Shown here piece by piece: positions 7,311-15,231 of a stretch of DNA of 62,850 nucleotides. The DNA is from JALCOL01 sp022649665 (GTDB taxonomy: Bacteria; Bacillota; Bacilli; Lactobacillales; Enterococcaceae). Position 1 is the first letter of the stretch. Each line of letters starts with the position of its first letter. The translations under genes and the position numbers were made by a program. Location: assembly GCA_030372335.1 (NCBI GenBank), contig JAUDCW010000014.1. One strand, given 5' to 3'. The notes under the pieces are model-generated. The model was not told the DNA's origin and did not search any database. It saw only the letters and a list, made by a program, of their open reading frames with translations.

Positions 7311-10308
7311 TGATTCCCAACTCTTTTGCATAGTCTTCCAGGGCCTTTTCGAAGCAGCCCAGCGGTGCGCGGACCGTACCGGCACCGACTTGGCCGACAC
7401 CGGCTTTTTTGTTGGCGATTCCGGTGTTGATCAGCGGCGTGATCCCGGTTTCAACGACTTTGCGGATATCGATTCCAAGATTGGTCCCTTTAAAGTCCCA
7501 AGTCGGGATCGTCCAATTTGGATTGTGGGTCACGCAGATTTTTTCCATCTCGTTCGAAATATCGAGCGCATCTTGGAAGCCGCCTGCGCCCACGAAACGA
7601 GTAACGCCAGGAGCCGCGATCATTGCCATCGCGCCGACGCCGACTGTTTCAGTGATCGAGCTGTCGCCGATATCGGGATTGCCGTCTTTTTCGCTGAAAC
7701 CGGTGAAGTAGAGACCAACTGGCGTATTGACCGGTGCTTCAAACCATTTGTCGCCGGCTTGTGCGCTGCGGACACCGAAGTTGACGCCGTTTCGGGTCAT
7801 GGTCGTTACGATCGTGCCTTTTGCGTCTTTTCTTGCGGCATCAACGATCGATTTGCCGGTCGCCATCATGATATTCAAGAAGAATTGATCAGTGTCGGCA
7901 AGGAATTTGATCACATCGTATTTTTGCTGTTCAGCGATCGAAAGCTCTGTGATTAGCGGTGCCATTTCTTTCAAGAAGTTGAGCGAAGCGGCGATATTGC
8001 GTTGATGGAATTCATCACCCATCGTGATCGAACGCGCGATCAAGACATTCAAGTTCAAACCGTCTTCGGTTTTCTTGAGCGCTTGAGCGATCGTTGGCCC
8101 CAAGATATCTTTCATCCAGTTCAAGCGGTCGATGACTTCTTTGGAGTAAGCGCCGAACCGCAGTACTTTTCCGATCCCTTCGTTCATCGTGCAGTATGCG
8201 CGTGTGCCGTCTAGACGGTTTTCAACTACGACGACCGGCATATTAGCAGAAGTGATCCCGCCCATTGGTCCCACAGCATGGACATGATGGCAAGGGATGA
8301 AGCGGACTTCGCCGGATTCTAAGAGCCGCCGAGCTTCGTCTTCATTTTTTGCCCAGCCTTCAAAGAGTGCTGCGCCGACACATGATCCTTGCATTGGTCC
8401 GGTCATTTGATCATAGGTGATTGGAGGGCCGGCGTGGAGAAGAGTCTTTTTCGTTTCATTCAGTTCTGGGATCACCGACTTCGCCGGCACAACATCGATC
8501 AAAAATGGTTGAGCTTGTTTGATTTTGTCGATCACTTTTTGATTTTCCTGATCGATCATATCTGAATAATCATCCAAAGCATCCAAGATCTTGATCATTT
8601 TCTTGTTGCCGTTCGCACGCGGTTTCCAGTTGAACTGTTCTGATTTGCCGCCGAAGTCGCGGATCGAATCGTTGAAACTTTGCACGCCGACATTGATGAT
8701 GCGCGGTTTCGTATTCAAGAGTTCCATTACTTTGTCACTGACGGCTGGCACTTCAATCGTTTTGCCAGTATAAGGGAGCACTTTTTTATCTTTTTCGGAA
8801 AGTTGGATCCCTTTCAAATCAAGCGCGAATTGAACGGCTTTGGCATTGCTTTGCAGCACATAGACCCCATTGTCTTTCAATTTCTTGACAGCTTCATCAT
8901 AATTTTGCGGATCTTTTTCGGTTCCGACGACTGTTGCAACGAAGTAAAGTTTGCGGCCTTCTTTTTCTGCACGAGCCTGTTCTTCTTTGATCGCCGGAAG
9001 AAGGGCGCCTGCCATATCGGGGTGTGCGCCGTAGCCTAAGACGACATCGAAGAGGATCACGCCAGTGTTGGGCTGTGCTGCATAGTCATGGATCATCTTG
9101 ATGCGGACTTCCGGGTCGATCATCGGATGCGGCTTGCCTTGTGTATAAATGTCATCGCCAAGATCGATCACATCATAGCCGTGTGATTTCAAAATAAAAC
9201 CGTCTTCTTTGACCAACCCATCTAAATGGAGGGCTTCGGAGATCAGCATGCCGGCTTCAGCAGCAAGTGTTCCGCCGGAGTAAAGGCCTTTGATTTCTTT
9301 GTTCTCAGCCAAGACTGGGAGATCCGGCAAAGTGACTTTTTCAAAGTAATTTGGTTTGACCGGCCGGTCGTTGGCAAGATCGATCGCGATCTTAGCGGTC
9401 TCTTCAAGAGTATGGGCTAAGAAAACTTTGCCTTCGTGGTTTTCCGGTTTTTCACCGAGGAAGATCGCAACGACTGGTTTGGAGACGCTTTGCAAAAGTT
9501 CAACGACTTCATCGCGGACTTCTTTTGCCGGCGGCTTGGAGATCACGCAGATCACGTCGGTCGGTTCATGGTTTTCGAGCGCAACGATCGCGTCTTTAAC
9601 AGTGATCGCACCGACCTTGTCACTCAGATCGCGGCCGCCGGTTCCGATCGCATGGATCACGCCGCCGCCTAAGCGGTCAATGATCGTCGTGACTTCTTGG
9701 ATGCCGGTCCCGGATGCGCCGACAACGCCGATATTTCCTGGGGAAACGACATTCGTGAAAGCGATCGGGATGCTTGAAATGATCCCGGTCCCGCAGTCTG
9801 GACCCATCATCAACAGTCCTTTTTCATGCGCTAATTTTTTCAAACGCACTTCATCATCGAGGGAAACATTATCGGTGAATGAGAAGACATGAAGATTTTT
9901 CTTCAAAGCTTTTTCCATTTCAGGAGCACCATATTCGCCGGGGATACTGAAGAGCGCCATATTTGCATCCGGCAAGGCCGCAAGCGCTTCGTCCCAAGAC
10001 GTTGCCGCAGTTTCTTTTTGATTATCGGTTCCAGCAGACAGGTCATCCAGAAAATCATGAACGGCCGGCAGTACTTCATCCATGATGTCGTTTTGATCGC
10101 TGTCGACGACGATCATCAGATCGTTCGGTGAAGCGGCTTTTGCCTCGGCGGTCAAAAGATGCGTATTGTTCAAAATATCTTTGTTGGCGTCGGTCCCCAT
10201 CATGATCTGGCTCATTTGAACATCTTTCAGATCATTGATCTTATTTGTGAGGAGCATTAGATTGATCGAATCTTGATAATTATTTTTTAAAATCACGGTT
10301 TTTAACAT
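7300..10308 (-). CDS. Fused FdrA-YlbE protein (AllF-AllG), oxamate carbamoyltransferase
   Basis: A 1002-residue fusion. Residues 1 to about 575 are FdrA-like (AllF), an acyl-CoA synthetase-related fold with VVGASGTGIQEVT near 196-207 and the IGTGGRDLSD loop near 221-230. Residues about 590-1002 are YlbE/DUF1116 (AllG), with LLHAGPP, MTGPMQGSCVGAALFEGWAK, FIPCHHVHAVGPMGG and a C-terminal LINTGIANKKAGVGQVGAGT stretch. In E. coli these are two adjacent proteins; here they are one frame with no internal stop or start region. AAAGGAGG precedes the ATG. It is the first gene of a three-gene operon facing away from the PucR gene. Enzyme role is from family knowledge; the fusion is seen directly. Confidence 0.85.
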   Translation of the reverse strand: MLKTVILKNNYQDSINLMLLTNKINDLKDVQMSQIMMGTDANKDILNNTHLLTAEAKAASPNDLMIVVDSDQNDIMDEVLPAVHDFLDDLSAGTDNQKETAATSWDEALAALPDANMALFSIPGEYGAPEMEKALKKNLHVFSFTDNVSLDDEVRLKKLAHEKGLLMMGPDCGTGIISSIPIAFTNVVSPGNIGVVGASGTGIQEVTTIIDRLGGGVIHAIGTGGRDLSDKVGAITVKDAIVALENHEPTDVICVISKPPAKEVRDEVVELLQSVSKPVVAIFLGEKPENHEGKVFLAHTLEETAKIAIDLANDRPVKPNYFEKVTLPDLPVLAENKEIKGLYSGGTLAAEAGMLISEALHLDGLVKEDGFILKSHGYDVIDLGDDIYTQGKPHPMIDPEVRIKMIHDYAAQPNTGVILFDVVLGYGAHPDMAGALLPAIKEEQARAEKEGRKLYFVATVVGTEKDPQNYDEAVKKLKDNGVYVLQSNAKAVQFALDLKGIQLSEKDKKVLPYTGKTIEVPAVSDKVMELLNTKPRIINVGVQSFNDSIRDFGGKSEQFNWKPRANGNKKMIKILDALDDYSDMIDQENQKVIDKIKQAQPFLIDVVPAKSVIPELNETKKTLLHAGPPITYDQMTGPMQGSCVGAALFEGWAKNEDEARRLLESGEVRFIPCHHVHAVGPMGGITSANMPVVVVENRLDGTRAYCTMNEGIGKVLRFGAYSKEVIDRLNWMKDILGPTIAQALKKTEDGLNLNVLIARSITMGDEFHQRNIAASLNFLKEMAPLITELSIAEQQKYDVIKFLADTDQFFLNIMMATGKSIVDAARKDAKGTIVTTMTRNGVNFGVRSAQAGDKWFEAPVNTPVGLYFTGFSEKDGNPDIGDSSITETVGVGAMAMIAAPGVTRFVGAGGFQDALDISNEMEKICVTHNPNWTIPTWDFKGTNLGIDIRKVVETGITPLINTGIANKKAGVGQVGAGTVRAPLGCFEKALEDYAKELGINVD

Positions 10309-10448
10309 TAGAAATCCTCCTTTAATTGGTAGAAGATGTGTGTTTGTTTACATTGCCTATTCTAAAGAACCGCGAAGTCGTTTTCACTGGACATAATTCT
10401 AAAAAAAAGCTATGATATTTATCCTAAAAGGGAAAAAAGGTGAATATT
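10309..10448. promoter_or_regulatory. Divergent control region between fused allFG and pucR
   Basis: This 140-bp gap holds both start regions. On the minus strand a weak TAGAAT can serve as -10 for the fusion gene with no good -35, as expected for an activator-dependent promoter. A TGAAAACGACTTCG just upstream of it is only a partial match to a cre. PucR is the obvious candidate to bind here, but I see no confident operator. Confidence 0.35.
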
Positions 10449-12047
10449 ATGAGAATTTCCGAGATGCTCCGGCTGGAAGTCTTCCGCGGCAGCAAATTGC
10501 TGACAGACGGCATCGGTCTGGATCACGAAGTCGAATCAGTCATGGTCTTAGAAGCACTCGATGTCGAAAATTGGAGTCGTAAAAACCAGCTGATCTTAAC
10601 ATCGTTTTATGCTTTTCACAATATGCCGCAAAGCGAGATCGATCATTTCTTTGAGAAATTAGAAGAGATCGGTGTGAGCGGGATCGTGATCAAGATGGAT
10701 CGCTTGATCACGAAGATCCCTTATTGGTTCAGCGAGCTGTGCGAAGCGCACGAGCTCCCGCTGATCAAAATCACGCGCGAAGTGACGTATGAAGAGATCC
10801 TGCTGGCGATCTATCAGCCGCTCCTCAACCATCAGTCGCTGGTCCTTAAAACCTATTATGATGTGCGCCAAAAGCTTTCGCGTTTCACGCGAAACTATTC
10901 AACGTTTGAACAGATCATGAAAGCTTCCTTTTTGATGCTCAAAAAGCCATGCTTGTTGATCATTCCGGAAGAAAATATCCGGATCGCGCTCGGCGGCGTG
11001 CCGAAAGATTGGGTCATCATCCGTGAAGAACAGCTGAACAATTCCGAATTCGCAAAGGGCCGCTATACTGTGCTGACCCTTTACGACCATCAGACGGCCC
11101 GCGAAACTTCGGCGATCGAAACGACGATCATCAACCGCTTCGTTTCCGAATGTACGCTCACGATCTTTAACGAGGATGCCGAGATCAAAGAAACGGACAT
11201 GATGATCATTGAAAATATCATCGATGTTTTACAAGAAAAGCTCCAGCTTGAATATGTATTGAAACGCGACCGCGGAATGCGGCTCAACAATTTGGCGAAT
11301 GCGATCTTGCAAAATACCCCGCAAAATACCAAGGAGCTCGACAGCTTGCTGAATGAAGCAGGACTGGATCATTATTCTTTTTATCAAGGGCTGGCATTTT
11401 CAACCGCTTCGCTTGAAGACCAGCTGATCAAACGGCAAGTTCGCAAAAAACTGCGGGCTTTGCGCGAACATGTTTTGTACTTTGAACACCATAATTATTT
11501 GATCTTGCTGTACAATTTGGAGAAGAAAGACTCACAAATCAGCAAAGAACGTTTGAAGCAGCTGGTCGCTGGTTATCAGAAGGATTATCCGGATCTGATC
11601 TTTTCGATCAGCCGCGTCAAAGAAAAAGAAAATTTGAAAGAGGTTTTGGCAGAATGTCTGGAAGCGATCGAGTTCGATCAAAAATTTTACATCGGCCAAG
11701 TGGTCAGCATCATGGACTTGGGGATCTTCCGTTTCTTTGCCAAAGAAGAGAACTGGCTGGCTGCCGAACAATTGATCCCGGAAGCGCTCCGTGATATGGA
11801 GCAAGCGCATTATGACTGGTTTGAAACACTGCTGCAGTTTTTTCAAAACAAGCGCAACTATACGCAAACTGCGGACGCTTTATTCCTGCATCCAAAAACC
11901 GTCCGCTACCGGCTGGGAAAAATCCAAGAGATACTCGGGATCGATTTGGAAAACCCGATCCAAAGTTTGAATTTTGAGGTCGGAACGTATCTGCTGGCTT
12001 GGAAGAAAAGAGGGAAGCGTCATGGAACGAATGATCCAATTAACTAA
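10449..12047 (+). CDS. PucR-family transcriptional regulator
   Basis: A 532-residue regulator. The N-terminal part (about residues 1-125) is the PucR purine-catabolism domain (VMVLEALDVENWSRKNQLIL), the middle is a GGDEF-like CdaR segment, and the C-terminus is the PucR/CdaR helix-turn-helix with the typical TADALFLHPKTVRYRLGKI. I prefer the ATG at 10449, which has AAGGTGA at proper distance, over GTG at 10440. Members sense purine or ureide intermediates and usually activate degradation genes. Divergent placement next to allFG-allH-MFS makes these its likely targets. Confidence 0.85.
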   Translation: MRISEMLRLEVFRGSKLLTDGIGLDHEVESVMVLEALDVENWSRKNQLILTSFYAFHNMPQSEIDHFFEKLEEIGVSGIVIKMDRLITKIPYWFSELCEAHELPLIKITREVTYEEILLAIYQPLLNHQSLVLKTYYDVRQKLSRFTRNYSTFEQIMKASFLMLKKPCLLIIPEENIRIALGGVPKDWVIIREEQLNNSEFAKGRYTVLTLYDHQTARETSAIETTIINRFVSECTLTIFNEDAEIKETDMMIIENIIDVLQEKLQLEYVLKRDRGMRLNNLANAILQNTPQNTKELDSLLNEAGLDHYSFYQGLAFSTASLEDQLIKRQVRKKLRALREHVLYFEHHNYLILLYNLEKKDSQISKERLKQLVAGYQKDYPDLIFSISRVKEKENLKEVLAECLEAIEFDQKFYIGQVVSIMDLGIFRFFAKEENWLAAEQLIPEALRDMEQAHYDWFETLLQFFQNKRNYTQTADALFLHPKTVRYRLGKIQEILGIDLENPIQSLNFEVGTYLLAWKKRGKRHGTNDPIN

Positions 12048-12837
12048 TGGAGCAACGGCGAAGCTGATTGCCCCAAACGATGCCGAAAAAGAAAAATATA
12101 TTCTCTATCTGCATGGCGGCGGGTTCGTCTACGGCAGCAAAGCGGATTTTCCGCAAATACTTGAAAGCCTTTTTTTGAAACACGGGTTCACAGTTATCAC
12201 CCTTGATTATCTCTTGAGTCCGAACAGTCCGCTAGCGGAAATTGTCGCGGAGCTTGCAGCTTCTTTCACTGAACTCCAGACAAAAGTCATCAAGGAAGCA
12301 GAATTCTTGTTTTGCGGGCGTTCAGCGGGCGGCTATTTGATGCAGCTTTTAACGGCTCAGCTTTTGAAAAACCGGCAGACACCGGCCGGTCTGATCAACT
12401 TTTACGGATATTATGATCTCGCTTTCGTGGAAAACCCGCAGAAATTAGCACCGCAGACGATCACCGCTGAAGAGATCAAAGGCATTGATCAAAAAGATCC
12501 CATCTGGGATGATCCGCAGCTGAGCCGCTACCTGCTTTACCTCTATGCAGTCCAACATCGCTCCTTGCTGCGATATTATGGGATCACGGCAGAAAATCGC
12601 GGCCGATTCGAGCTGACAGCGGAAGAATTGAAGAAATTCCCGCCGGTATTCAGTTCGGCCAGCAGTACCGATGAAGAAGTTCCGTTTAAATACAGTAAAA
12701 CGCTGGCGAAGCTGAATAAAGCCGGCACCTTCAAACCAGTCTATTATCTGCCGCACGACTTTTTGAAAGAAGAAAGCGATCCGAGTGTCCTGCAAGTGAT
12801 CGAAGCACTCGGAGATTGGCTGGAAGACTTTGATTAA
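12022..12837 (+). CDS. Alpha/beta hydrolase (hormone-sensitive-lipase type)
   Basis: A 271-residue esterase-like protein of the alpha/beta-hydrolase-3 group. It has the oxyanion motif LHGGGFVYGS near residue 30 and the nucleophile elbow GRSAGG near 97; a histidine near the C-terminus (YLPHDFL) can complete the triad. No signal peptide. The ATG at 12022 overlaps the end of pucR by 26 bp and has AGAGGGAAG upstream, so it is probably co-transcribed with the regulator. It may act on an ester or amide entering the purine/ureide route, but the substrate is unknown. Confidence 0.75.
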   Translation: MERMIQLTNGATAKLIAPNDAEKEKYILYLHGGGFVYGSKADFPQILESLFLKHGFTVITLDYLLSPNSPLAEIVAELAASFTELQTKVIKEAEFLFCGRSAGGYLMQLLTAQLLKNRQTPAGLINFYGYYDLAFVENPQKLAPQTITAEEIKGIDQKDPIWDDPQLSRYLLYLYAVQHRSLLRYYGITAENRGRFELTAEELKKFPPVFSSASSTDEEVPFKYSKTLAKLNKAGTFKPVYYLPHDFLKEESDPSVLQVIEALGDWLEDFD

Positions 12838-12852
12838 AGGATAAAACTTGTT

Positions 12853-12861
12853 TGCTATAAT
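12853..12861 (+). promoter_or_regulatory. Extended -10 promoter of the HAD gene
   Basis: TGC-TATAAT lies 25 bp before the ATG at 12886, followed by a purine-rich ribosome site (AAAGGGGGG). Confidence 0.5.
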
Positions 12862-12885
12862 AAAGGGGGAAAGGGGGGGAAAGCA

Positions 12886-13524
12886 ATGACTGACAAATTC
12901 AGCCGTTTTGATACACTGCTTTTTGATTTCGATGGCACGATCGCTGACACATTGCCGATCTGTTTTTCGAGTTTTCGGGCAGTTTTCGAAAAGTTTAACG
13001 GAATGGATCTGAGCGATCAAGCGATCACGGCGTGGTTCGGACCGAGTGAAACCGGGATCATCCGGCAGCATTTGGCAGACCCGGCAGACTACGAAGCGGC
13101 AGTCGAACTGTATTATGCAACGTATGAAAAGCGGCATGCTGAACTAGTAAAGGATGATCCGCAGATCAGTAAAATGCTGGAAATTTTTCGGTCACAAGGC
13201 AAAAAAATGGCGGTAGTGACTGGCAAGGCGAGACGTTCTTTTGATATCTCCATGGAAAAATTAGGTTTGCTTCCTTATTTTTCATATAGCGTGACGGGGG
13301 ATGACACTGAACGCCCCAAACCAGATCCGGAAGGGCTCCAAGATGCATTATCACATTTTAAATGTCTGCCGGAAGCGGCAGTCTATTTCGGGGATGCGGA
13401 TGCTGATGTGCTCGCAGCAAAAAATGCCGGCATCGCAAGTGTCGGCGTCGCGTGGTTTGCGGGAGCGCAACTGACCATTCCGCCCGATCTGTTTTCGAAA
13501 ACGCCGCTTGATCTTTTGGAGTGA
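12886..13524 (+). CDS. HAD-superfamily phosphatase (Gph/PgmB type)
   Basis: A 212-residue HAD hydrolase with all four motifs: LLFDFDGTIADT (nucleophile and acid/base aspartates), VVTGKARRS (motif II), the lysine in RPKPDPEG (motif III) and FGDADADVLAAKNAG (motif IV). A helical cap domain lies between motifs I and II, as in phosphoglycolate phosphatase and beta-phosphoglucomutase relatives. It hydrolyses a small phosphorylated metabolite; the exact one is not readable. It is a single gene with its own promoter and a perfect terminator. Confidence 0.8.
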   Translation: MTDKFSRFDTLLFDFDGTIADTLPICFSSFRAVFEKFNGMDLSDQAITAWFGPSETGIIRQHLADPADYEAAVELYYATYEKRHAELVKDDPQISKMLEIFRSQGKKMAVVTGKARRSFDISMEKLGLLPYFSYSVTGDDTERPKPDPEGLQDALSHFKCLPEAAVYFGDADADVLAAKNAGIASVGVAWFAGAQLTIPPDLFSKTPLDLLE

Positions 13525-13530
13525 ATTGCA

Positions 13531-13572
13531 AAAAATGAGGATCATGACAAATTTGTCATGATCCTCATTTTT
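13531..13572. terminator. Bidirectional terminator, perfect 21-bp arms
   Basis: The 42-bp segment is a perfect palindrome centred between 13551 and 13552, with A/T tracts at both ends. It lies between the convergent HAD and DHA2 transporter genes. Confidence 0.9.
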
Positions 13573-13583
13573 TAAGTGCTGTC

Positions 13584-15035
13584 TTATTCGATCATTCCGC
13601 GATGCGGATCGCGCCAGTTGCACCATAGAACGACCGCTAACAATAAAACCACGATGATAAAAACACCGTGAAGTCCAGCCAAGATCGGCCGCGATAATTC
13701 ACTGCTTGCGGCAGCCGGGTGGGCGGAGCTGATGATTTCATTGATTTTTTTAAAAGAGGCGCCGTGCAAATTTTGCCGGATCAAGAAAGTAAAGAGTGTT
13801 CCAAAAAAGCCGGTCATGATCGTTTGACCCAAGGAGCGCCCCAAGGTAAAGATACTGGTCGCCGAGCCAACGTATTGCGGGTCGACGAGATGCTGGGTAA
13901 GCATCGTATTCATCGTGATCACGATCCCCATCACCGTTCCGTTCGTCATCGCGATCAGGTAAAAGACCCAAGTCGGAAATCCTCCTGCGGCAAAGATCAG
14001 CGGTGAATAGGCACAAGTCAGCAAAAGCACGAGGATCAAGGTGATCCGCCGCGGCGGAAGGCGCTTGAGCAGCGGGCCGACTAAAAATGAAGCCAAAAGC
14101 CACATGATCGAACTGCTGGTGACTGCAAGCCCTGCTTGTGTTGCCGGTAAACGATAAAGCGACTGCAGCCAGATCGGAAAATAGACTTGATAGCCGATCA
14201 GTACACCGCTTAAAAGCGTCGCCGTCAAAATTTGAACACTGAATGTCGGGTTTTGGAACATCTTGAGCGGGATCAGCGGTTCCTTGGCGTGTTTTTCTTG
14301 ACGAATCAGCAAGTACAGACAGAGAAGCGCTGCAGCAAGCAGCAGCCAGCCAGAAATATGCTGTGAATTTTGGATCCCTAAAAGCAAGGTGACAAGTGTC
14401 GCAGCCAGCCAAAAAATGCCGCGCCAGTCAAAACGCATTTTTTGTTTTTCAGGCTGCGGCTGGTGGTCACCGACCGCCATTAACAAGAAGACGAAAAGCC
14501 CCAGTGGTACATTGACGAAAAAGACCCAATGCCACGAGAGATTATCGACTAAAAAGCCGCCTAAAAGCGGACCCATCAAAGCTGAAAGTCCCCAAGCCGT
14601 ATTGTTCAGCGCCAAAATCTTGGCGCGTTCTTCAAAGTCAAAGTAGTCGGCGATGATCGTAAATGTCAGCGGCATCACGGCACCTGCACCGATCCCTTGA
14701 AGCCCGCGTGCAAAGATCAAGAGCATGATGTTCGGGGCCAATCCGCTCAGCCATGTTCCGAGCGTAAAGAGCAGAACGCCGAATTGAAAGACATGTTTGC
14801 GGCCGATCGTGTCCGCTAATTTGCCGTAGATCGGCGTCGTGACAGCGGTCGTCAGCAGATAGGAGGACATGATCCAGCTTTGCATCGAAAGTCCTTCTAA
14901 GTCGCTGATGATCGAAGGCAGTGCGGTGGTGACGATCGTTACTTCGACCGAGGTCATGAAGGTCGCAATAAAGACCGCCGCCATCACCAGCGAACGTTTA
15001 GTATTTTTTCCCAATTGATTCATCTCCATTATCAT
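13584..15035 (-). CDS. DHA2-family MFS drug/proton antiporter
   Basis: A 483-residue, 14-helix exporter of the EmrB/QacA/LmrB group. Visible motifs are the VTIVTTALPSI stretch in helix 1 and GKLADTIGRKHVFQFG in the loop after helix 2. It likely expels toxic hydrophobic compounds. The start is uncertain: three in-frame ATGs (15035, 15029, 15023) and a TTG follow, and the only GGAG overlaps the third ATG. On the minus strand the leader contains an imperfect inverted repeat below an extended -10 (see regulatory entry). No regulator gene is adjacent. Confidence 0.8.
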   Translation of the reverse strand: MIMEMNQLGKNTKRSLVMAAVFIATFMTSVEVTIVTTALPSIISDLEGLSMQSWIMSSYLLTTAVTTPIYGKLADTIGRKHVFQFGVLLFTLGTWLSGLAPNIMLLIFARGLQGIGAGAVMPLTFTIIADYFDFEERAKILALNNTAWGLSALMGPLLGGFLVDNLSWHWVFFVNVPLGLFVFLLMAVGDHQPQPEKQKMRFDWRGIFWLAATLVTLLLGIQNSQHISGWLLLAAALLCLYLLIRQEKHAKEPLIPLKMFQNPTFSVQILTATLLSGVLIGYQVYFPIWLQSLYRLPATQAGLAVTSSSIMWLLASFLVGPLLKRLPPRRITLILVLLLTCAYSPLIFAAGGFPTWVFYLIAMTNGTVMGIVITMNTMLTQHLVDPQYVGSATSIFTLGRSLGQTIMTGFFGTLFTFLIRQNLHGASFKKINEIISSAHPAAASSELSRPILAGLHGVFIIVVLLLAVVLWCNWRDPHRGMIE

Positions 15036-15115
15036 TGATCGGTCGAGCCGAATGATGTGAACTATTGAGCAAAAGCTCCAATGATCCGGCTCTATAGACC
15101 GATTTTACCACAGAT
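15036..15115 (-). promoter_or_regulatory. Promoter with inverted repeat upstream of the DHA2 exporter
   Basis: On the minus strand TGG-TAAAAT acts as an extended -10. Just downstream, CGGTCTATAGAGCCG (with an eight-base palindrome TCTATAGA) is repeated in inverted form nearer the gene as CGGCTCGACCGAT. The two could pair as a leader hairpin or serve as operator halves. No assay or known consensus supports a choice. Confidence 0.35.
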
Positions 15116-15142
15116 CGACTGCAAAGCGTGAAGCTGAAAGGA

Positions 15143-15171
15143 TTGTACTCGCTGAATAAAGCGGCTATACT
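15143..15171 (+). promoter_or_regulatory. Sigma-A promoter of the FtsX-type permease
   Basis: TTGTAC (15143-15148) and TATACT (15166-15171) are separated by 17 bp, about 60 bp before the gene. GGAGAG precedes the ATG at 15232. Confidence 0.7.
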
Positions 15172-15231
15172 AAGCAAATACGGCTAAATCAGCAAAAATT
15201 ACTAATCAAGACAGTTTGGCAGGAGAGAAAT

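Noticed and set aside
13719..14646. Plus-strand frames inside the DHA2 gene and many similar frames inside his and allFG genes
   Set aside because: They are antisense or out-of-frame shadows of well-supported genes, caused by GATC-rich and GC-rich codon use.
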